Origin: an uncultured Candidatus Melainabacteria bacterium
GTDB taxonomy: Bacteria; Cyanobacteriota; Vampirovibrionia; Gastranaerophilales; Gastranaerophilaceae
Length of the DNA stretch: 64,000 nt
Assembly (NCBI GenBank): GCA_934717745.1
Contig: CAKUZB010000001.1
Span: forward strand, 62,001 to 126,000
Reading direction: 5' to 3'
Numbering within the stretch: the stretch's first letter is position 1; each line of letters begins with the position of its first letter. Both the position numbers and the translations under genes were made by a program. The notes below the pieces were generated by a model, which saw nothing but the letters and a program-made list of their open reading frames with translations, searched no databases and was not told where the DNA came from. Of this stretch, positions 60,746 through 64,000 are shown piece by piece.

Positions 60746-60789
60746 AATAAATCGGCGATTTTGCTTGCAAGCAAAATCGCCGATTTATT
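60746..60789. terminator. 44-base perfect palindrome, bidirectional terminator
   Basis: Bases 60746-60767 are the exact reverse complement of 60768-60789, with no unpaired loop in the DNA. The core is ATCGGCGATTTTGCTTG. It lies between convergent genes. Confidence 0.9.
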
Positions 60790-60809
60790 TGTTTAATTTT
60801 GTTCTGGAA

Positions 60810-61097
60810 TTATTTATTCAAAGCATCTTTCAATGCTTTTTCAAGAACTTCAATTTTTGATTCAAGAACTTTTACTTTAGAATCGCTTTCATCAGAAGAA
60901 ATAGAGTTTTTTTCTAATTCTCGTTTGTATGCTTTTAATTTTCTTGAAATATCTAAAACGTAAGATAAAACAAATAAAATTCCTGAAATAAAGCCTGCGA
61001 CTGCAAAAGCGATTGCGTGAAAATCTTTAATTGTATAGCAGAAGTATGCTATTACGCATAAAAACAATAGTGATAATAATCTTAAAAATAGTATCAT
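60810..61097 (-). CDS. Small membrane protein with coiled-coil tail
   Basis: A 95-residue protein with two membrane helices (about 3-21 and 27-47) and a cytoplasmic coiled coil (about 50-93). The plan resembles LapA/DUF1049 proteins, which help assemble envelope complexes, but the match is loose. It overlaps rluD by 4 bases (ATGA), as last gene of the operon from 63388 through lspA and rluD. Confidence 0.65.
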   Translation of the reverse strand: MILFLRLLSLLFLCVIAYFCYTIKDFHAIAFAVAGFISGILFVLSYVLDISRKLKAYKRELEKNSISSDESDSKVKVLESKIEVLEKALKDALNK

Positions 61098-62002
61098 TTT
61101 TGACTCCTTAAATATTTTAGAACTTTTTGAATTTTTTCATCAGGTTCTATTTGTAACTTTATTCTCTCATTAGAGTTTGGTTTTGTAAACTCTAATTTGT
61201 ATGCTTGTAAAACTTGTTCTTGTGTTTTAATTTTTTCTGCCTTTGCACCGTATAGAGTGTCGTTGAAAACAGGAGTTCTAAAATAACTCATATGAACTCT
61301 GATTTGATGTGTTCTTCCTGTTTTTAGGGTTAATTCAACGAAGGTAGAGTTTTTAAATCTTTCAAGTACTTTATACTCAGTAATACTTGGTTTTCCACCC
61401 TCAACAACAGCCATTTTATGCGGTTGAGTCGGGTGTCTGCCGATTGGAAGATTTATTACACCGTACTCATCTTTAACCGAACCTTTTACAACTGCTAAAT
61501 AACTTCTTATTGCAGTTTTTTGCTTAATTTGTGATGCTAAAAATTCGTGTGTCGGGTTATTTTTAGCAATCATTAATAAACCTGAGGTATTGCGATCAAG
61601 TCTATGTAGAATTCCACGTCTGAATTCCCCGTTAATGTCTGATAAGTTGTTGCCATATTTGTATAAAAGAGCATTTACCAGAGTATTTTCACGTTCAATT
61701 GTTGTTGGGTGAGTGAGCATTCCTGAAGGTTTGTTTACCACAAGCATATTTTCATCTTCCCAAACAATATCCAGAGGAATATTTTGTGGTTCTATTTTTA
61801 CTTCTTCAATAACTTGTGGCTCAAATTCAATAATGTCGCCCTCGTGTAATTTGTGCGAAGATTTTTTTACTTCGTTATTAACCAAAACACTACCGTTTTT
61901 TATTGCAGATTGAATTTTTGAGCGAGAAATATCAACAATTAAAGTTGATAAATACGTATCAAGTCTGGTATTTTCGTCATTTTCGTCTATTAAAAATTTC
62001 AT
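61094..62002 (-). CDS. rluD: RluA/RluD-family rRNA pseudouridine synthase
   Basis: A 302-residue enzyme that isomerises uridines in RNA, probably 23S rRNA. An S4 RNA-binding domain (about 12-60) precedes the catalytic domain with VNKPSGMLTHP, the catalytic Asp in RGILHRLDRNTSGLL, and LKTGRTHQIRVH. The exact target (RluA, C or D type) cannot be told; the S4 domain favours RluC/D. The lspA-rluD order is widespread. It overlaps lspA by 4 bases. Confidence 0.92.
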   Translation of the reverse strand: MKFLIDENDENTRLDTYLSTLIVDISRSKIQSAIKNGSVLVNNEVKKSSHKLHEGDIIEFEPQVIEEVKIEPQNIPLDIVWEDENMLVVNKPSGMLTHPTTIERENTLVNALLYKYGNNLSDINGEFRRGILHRLDRNTSGLLMIAKNNPTHEFLASQIKQKTAIRSYLAVVKGSVKDEYGVINLPIGRHPTQPHKMAVVEGGKPSITEYKVLERFKNSTFVELTLKTGRTHQIRVHMSYFRTPVFNDTLYGAKAEKIKTQEQVLQAYKLEFTKPNSNERIKLQIEPDEKIQKVLKYLRSQK

Positions 62003-62490
62003 AATTGTTTAAGTTGAGTTCTTGTTAAAAGTAAAAATATTATAACTGCAACGCTTACGTTAATTGCAATGTCTGAAAGATTGAAGATAGGGAAGTTTAC
62101 GAAGTTCAGGTGAATGAAATCTCGAACATATCCCAATTGAACTCTTTCAAAAAGATTGCTGAAAATTCCGGCCATCAAGAATGAAAGCCAAAAAATTCCG
62201 TTGTATGACATAGTTCCAGCGTGTCTTATTATGTATGAAAATAATACAACGAGGGCAGTTACAGACAATGCGATTAACAAGAAAGGGTAACCGTCTAAAA
62301 TGCTGAAGGCTGCACCTGTATTTTGAGTGTATGTCAAAGAAAAGATGTCGTTAGACACTACTAACCCTGTTCTAATTTCGTTTACAAGGTAGTCTGACAA
62401 GTAGCAAATTGCAAAAGAAAGCCCTGCAAACATTAAAAATAAATATGTAATTTTAGTCCACAAGTTTTGCGGTTGTTTCCTTCTTGCCAT
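61999..62490 (-). CDS. lspA: Lipoprotein signal peptidase
   Basis: LspA (EC 3.4.23.36) removes signal peptides from prolipoproteins. The 163 residues have four hydrophobic helices, with NTGAAFS and GYVRDFI...FPIFNLSDIAI carrying both catalytic Asp residues (the VxDFI and LxD positions). The neighbouring conserved N-L-x-D-R motif reads NLFER, a conservative Asp-to-Glu change. The start overlaps the preceding gene by 38 bases, and AAAGG lies upstream. It shows that the cell makes lipoproteins. Confidence 0.93.
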   Translation of the reverse strand: MARRKQPQNLWTKITYLFLMFAGLSFAICYLSDYLVNEIRTGLVVSNDIFSLTYTQNTGAAFSILDGYPFLLIALSVTALVVLFSYIIRHAGTMSYNGIFWLSFLMAGIFSNLFERVQLGYVRDFIHLNFVNFPIFNLSDIAINVSVAVIIFLLLTRTQLKQL

Positions 62491-63388
62491 TTTGTTGTTT
62501 TACCTTTGAAAAATCTTTTGTAGGAATAACGTTTGTTCTGGTGATGATGTAGCCCAAACCTGTAACCATAAGTTTAATTTCTTTTTCTTTGTTTACTCTT
62601 GCTCGTGTAATTCCGATTGAGGCTACGGTGTATTCGTTTAAATTGTCTTTGTTTGCTTTAAAAACTCTTTCTAAAATGCCACTTTCAGGAAGTTTTCTGA
62701 AAACTTCATCTGCATTTACGTGAGGATAAGTAATTTTTTCTTGTCCGATAGAGCCAATTGTAAGCATTTTTTTGTCAGGAAGAACTACATTCAAACTTGC
62801 AGTATATTCTTTTCCGGACGGAACAAGTTGAGGAACAATTAATTCCATTTTTACGTCGTTTGCTTCACCGTAAGTTAGAACGGTTTCTTCACTTATAATG
62901 TTATCTGAGGTTATAAACCAGTTGTCGCCTATTTTTTCAAGATAATAAAGGCTATCTGATTTACTTTTTAAATAACCTTTGATTTCAATTTCGTCAACTT
63001 TTTCAGTTGTTGTTGCATGAGCATATTCGCTAACTGAAGCAATTGCTGTATTTCCAACAATACTAATGCTGTCAATAGACATCGTGTACTTAATATCAGG
63101 ATATAAACCCCAAGTTTTTTTTACTAAATCAAAGTACATTTCTTTGTTGAAGCCGTCTGCATTGTAGTATTTGCTTGAGTATAGAGATTTTAAACCCTCC
63201 ATATCATAAGTGTTTGTATAGTTCAATTGTTTTTTTAAGAAAGTTCTTACTTCTTTATCCATTGTTTGAAGTTGCTTTGCAGAAGATTTTGCAGTCGCTT
63301 TGTCTACGTATGCAATGTAGTTGTCGCTTGCAAAACAAACCGGACTAAAGATTAATACTGTAAGTAGAGTTAAAACAATTTTTTTCAT
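62453..63388 (-). CDS. Exported protein with an NTF2-like domain
   Basis: A 311-residue protein with a signal peptide (about 1-20, ending CFA). Residues about 30-160 have the helix-strand pattern of NTF2-like domains (YTNTYDMEGLKSLYSSKYYN, then DSISIVGNTAIASVSEYA and WFITSDNI). A second beta-rich domain (about 165-290) follows. No enzyme motif is visible. It is the first gene of the operon with lspA and rluD. The ATG at 63388 lies six bases after a TATAAT box, so it is a leaderless start. Confidence 0.7.
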   Translation of the reverse strand: MKKIVLTLLTVLIFSPVCFASDNYIAYVDKATAKSSAKQLQTMDKEVRTFLKKQLNYTNTYDMEGLKSLYSSKYYNADGFNKEMYFDLVKKTWGLYPDIKYTMSIDSISIVGNTAIASVSEYAHATTTEKVDEIEIKGYLKSKSDSLYYLEKIGDNWFITSDNIISEETVLTYGEANDVKMELIVPQLVPSGKEYTASLNVVLPDKKMLTIGSIGQEKITYPHVNADEVFRKLPESGILERVFKANKDNLNEYTVASIGITRARVNKEKEIKLMVTGLGYIITRTNVIPTKDFSKVKQQNGKKETTAKLVD

Positions 63389-63423
63389 AGTTTCATTATA
63401 CCTTAAACATTTACATTTGCCAT
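63389..63423 (-). promoter_or_regulatory. Leaderless promoter of the operon at 63388
   Basis: On the minus strand ATGGCA (-35), 17 bases, TATAAT (-10, complement of 63395-63400), six bases, ATG. The -35 box lies within the last codons of the FliI-type gene. Confidence 0.6.
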
Positions 63424-64000
63424 CATTTCAATAAGTGTGCTTATTGTTGTGTCCATACTAACTATATCTGTCGTTCTTTGTTGTAGGAATGCGTTGATTT
63501 GTGGCATCATTTCAATTGCAATATCAAGGCTGGGGTTTGAACCTTGTTGATACATACCTACGTCAATTAAGTCTTTGTTTTCTCTGTATAGAGCAAGAAG
63601 TTTACGCATTTTACCCGCAGCGGCTTTGTGTTCAGGCGTTGCAATGGCACTCATTAAACGGGAAATACTTCCTAGAACGTCAATTGCCGGATAATGGTTT
63701 GCCTCAGCAACTTTTCTGGATAAGAAAATGTGCCCGTCTGTAATACCACGCACCGTATCTACAATAGGGTCATTAATGTCGTCCCCTTCCATCAATACTG
63801 TGTAAAATGCTGTGATAGAACCTTTCGGGCTGTTTCCTGCACGTTCCAAAACTTTTTGTAACCATGAAAAGATTGACGGTGGGTAACCTTTCATTGTTGG
63901 CGGTTCACCTAATGATAAACCTACTTCACGACCTGCCATAGCACAACGAGTAATTGTGTCGGTCATTAAGAAAACTTTTTTACCTTTATCTCTAAAATAT
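63403..64000 (-). CDS. FliI/SctN-family type III export ATPase, C-terminal part
   Basis: The C-terminal 198 residues of a rotary export ATPase; the rest lies beyond the right edge. Motifs include MTDTITRCAMAGREVGLSLGE, GYPPSIFSWL, ERAGNSPKGSITAFYTVLME, DDINDPIVDTVRGITDGHI, LSRKVAEANHYPAIDVLGS and the C-terminal DVGMYQQGSNPSLD with FLQQ. These match FliI and SctN better than F1-beta. The frame reads on past an internal ATG at 63966 to the window edge (KKVFL), so it is partial. It energises export of flagellar or injectisome subunits; which of the two cannot be told here. Confidence 0.92.
   Translation of the reverse strand, partial: YFRDKGKKVFLMTDTITRCAMAGREVGLSLGEPPTMKGYPPSIFSWLQKVLERAGNSPKGSITAFYTVLMEGDDINDPIVDTVRGITDGHIFLSRKVAEANHYPAIDVLGSISRLMSAIATPEHKAAAGKMRKLLALYRENKDLIDVGMYQQGSNPSLDIAIEMMPQINAFLQQRTTDIVSMDTTISTLIEMMANVNV

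Noticed and set aside
61999..62490. LspA thought inactive because NLxDR reads NLFER
   Set aside because: The two catalytic Asp residues are those in the VxDFI and NLxD motifs, and both are present; the change is conservative and outside the dyad.
1..64000. CRISPR array, tRNA, rRNA, insertion sequence or prophage
   Set aside because: No regularly spaced repeats, no cloverleaf or conserved T-loop pattern and no transposase or integrase motif was found by eye; a tRNAscan and ISfinder run would settle this.

Overview
The window is AT-rich bacterial DNA, packed with genes on both strands. No tRNA, rRNA, CRISPR array, transposase or phage gene was seen. Several clues point to a non-photosynthetic relative of Cyanobacteria, of the Vampirovibrionia/Melainabacteria (Gastranaerophilales) type. 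Ribosomal protein L34 carries cyanobacterial-style motifs (KRTL.GT and TSGFRARM). The cell-wall amidase appears to have AMIN-type domains. The order pgpH-ybeY-dgkA is intact. HydE points to a fermentative, hydrogen-linked metabolism, a FliI-type ATPase to a flagellum or type III export system, and SLH, LspA and AsmA-like proteins to a diderm envelope. The lineage assignment is inference; no database was searched.

Layout. 1-2.6 kb: luxS-mtnN (SAH recycling) and an alpha-oxoamine synthase. 2.8-7.6 kb: an accessory stretch with an SLH protein, a Cys-rich Spy-like periplasmic protein, two lineage-specific proteins, a structured GC-richer intergenic element and an overlooked 53-codon gene. 7.7-10.9 kb: an orphan response regulator, proC, rpmH-rnpA and rpsU. 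11-17 kb: a giant AsmA-like protein, then tsaD and obgE diverging from a 26-bp perfect palindrome. 17-24 kb: a membrane GT-C-like protein diverging from a GT2 enzyme, a GAF-GGDEF-HD-GYP protein, a TPR protein and rpsO. 24-34 kb: purB, pgpH-ybeY-dgkA, thrB, a YhaM-like nuclease, a probable outer-membrane protein, an FtsB-like protein and TPR proteins. 34-38.4 kb: the operon ribH-murQ-gpsA-ricT and a thioredoxin/CcdA pair. 38.5-49 kb: two paralogous proteins with constant ends and a variable middle, an amidase followed by murI, an acyl-CoA ligase and a cluster of lineage-specific helical proteins. 49-64 kb: hydE, tig-clpP-clpX, polA, a divergent pdxJ beside murT, YtxH/DUF948 proteins, rluD-lspA and the end of a FliI-family ATPase.

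How the genes fit together. Wall metabolism is well represented (murI, murQ, murT, amidase, lspA, dgkA, ftsB-like), as are second messengers (GGDEF/HD-GYP, and PgpH for c-di-AMP) and proteostasis (tig-clpP-clpX). The most novel material is the set of lineage-specific proteins at 4955-7575, 23848-24234, 38555-39865 and 45604-48946. Two of them have flagellin-like architecture (constant termini, divergent centre). Several share a palindrome, TTTGTTACAAA, upstream. With the FliI-type ATPase at the right edge they could be exported structural proteins, but this is a hypothesis.

A recurring regulatory pattern is a sigma70-like -10 box ending six bases before the ATG, with no Shine-Dalgarno sequence. 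It is seen at tsaD, obgE, both genes at 18.8 kb, purB, 30619, polA and 63388, and implies leaderless mRNAs. All functional calls rest on motif reading alone.
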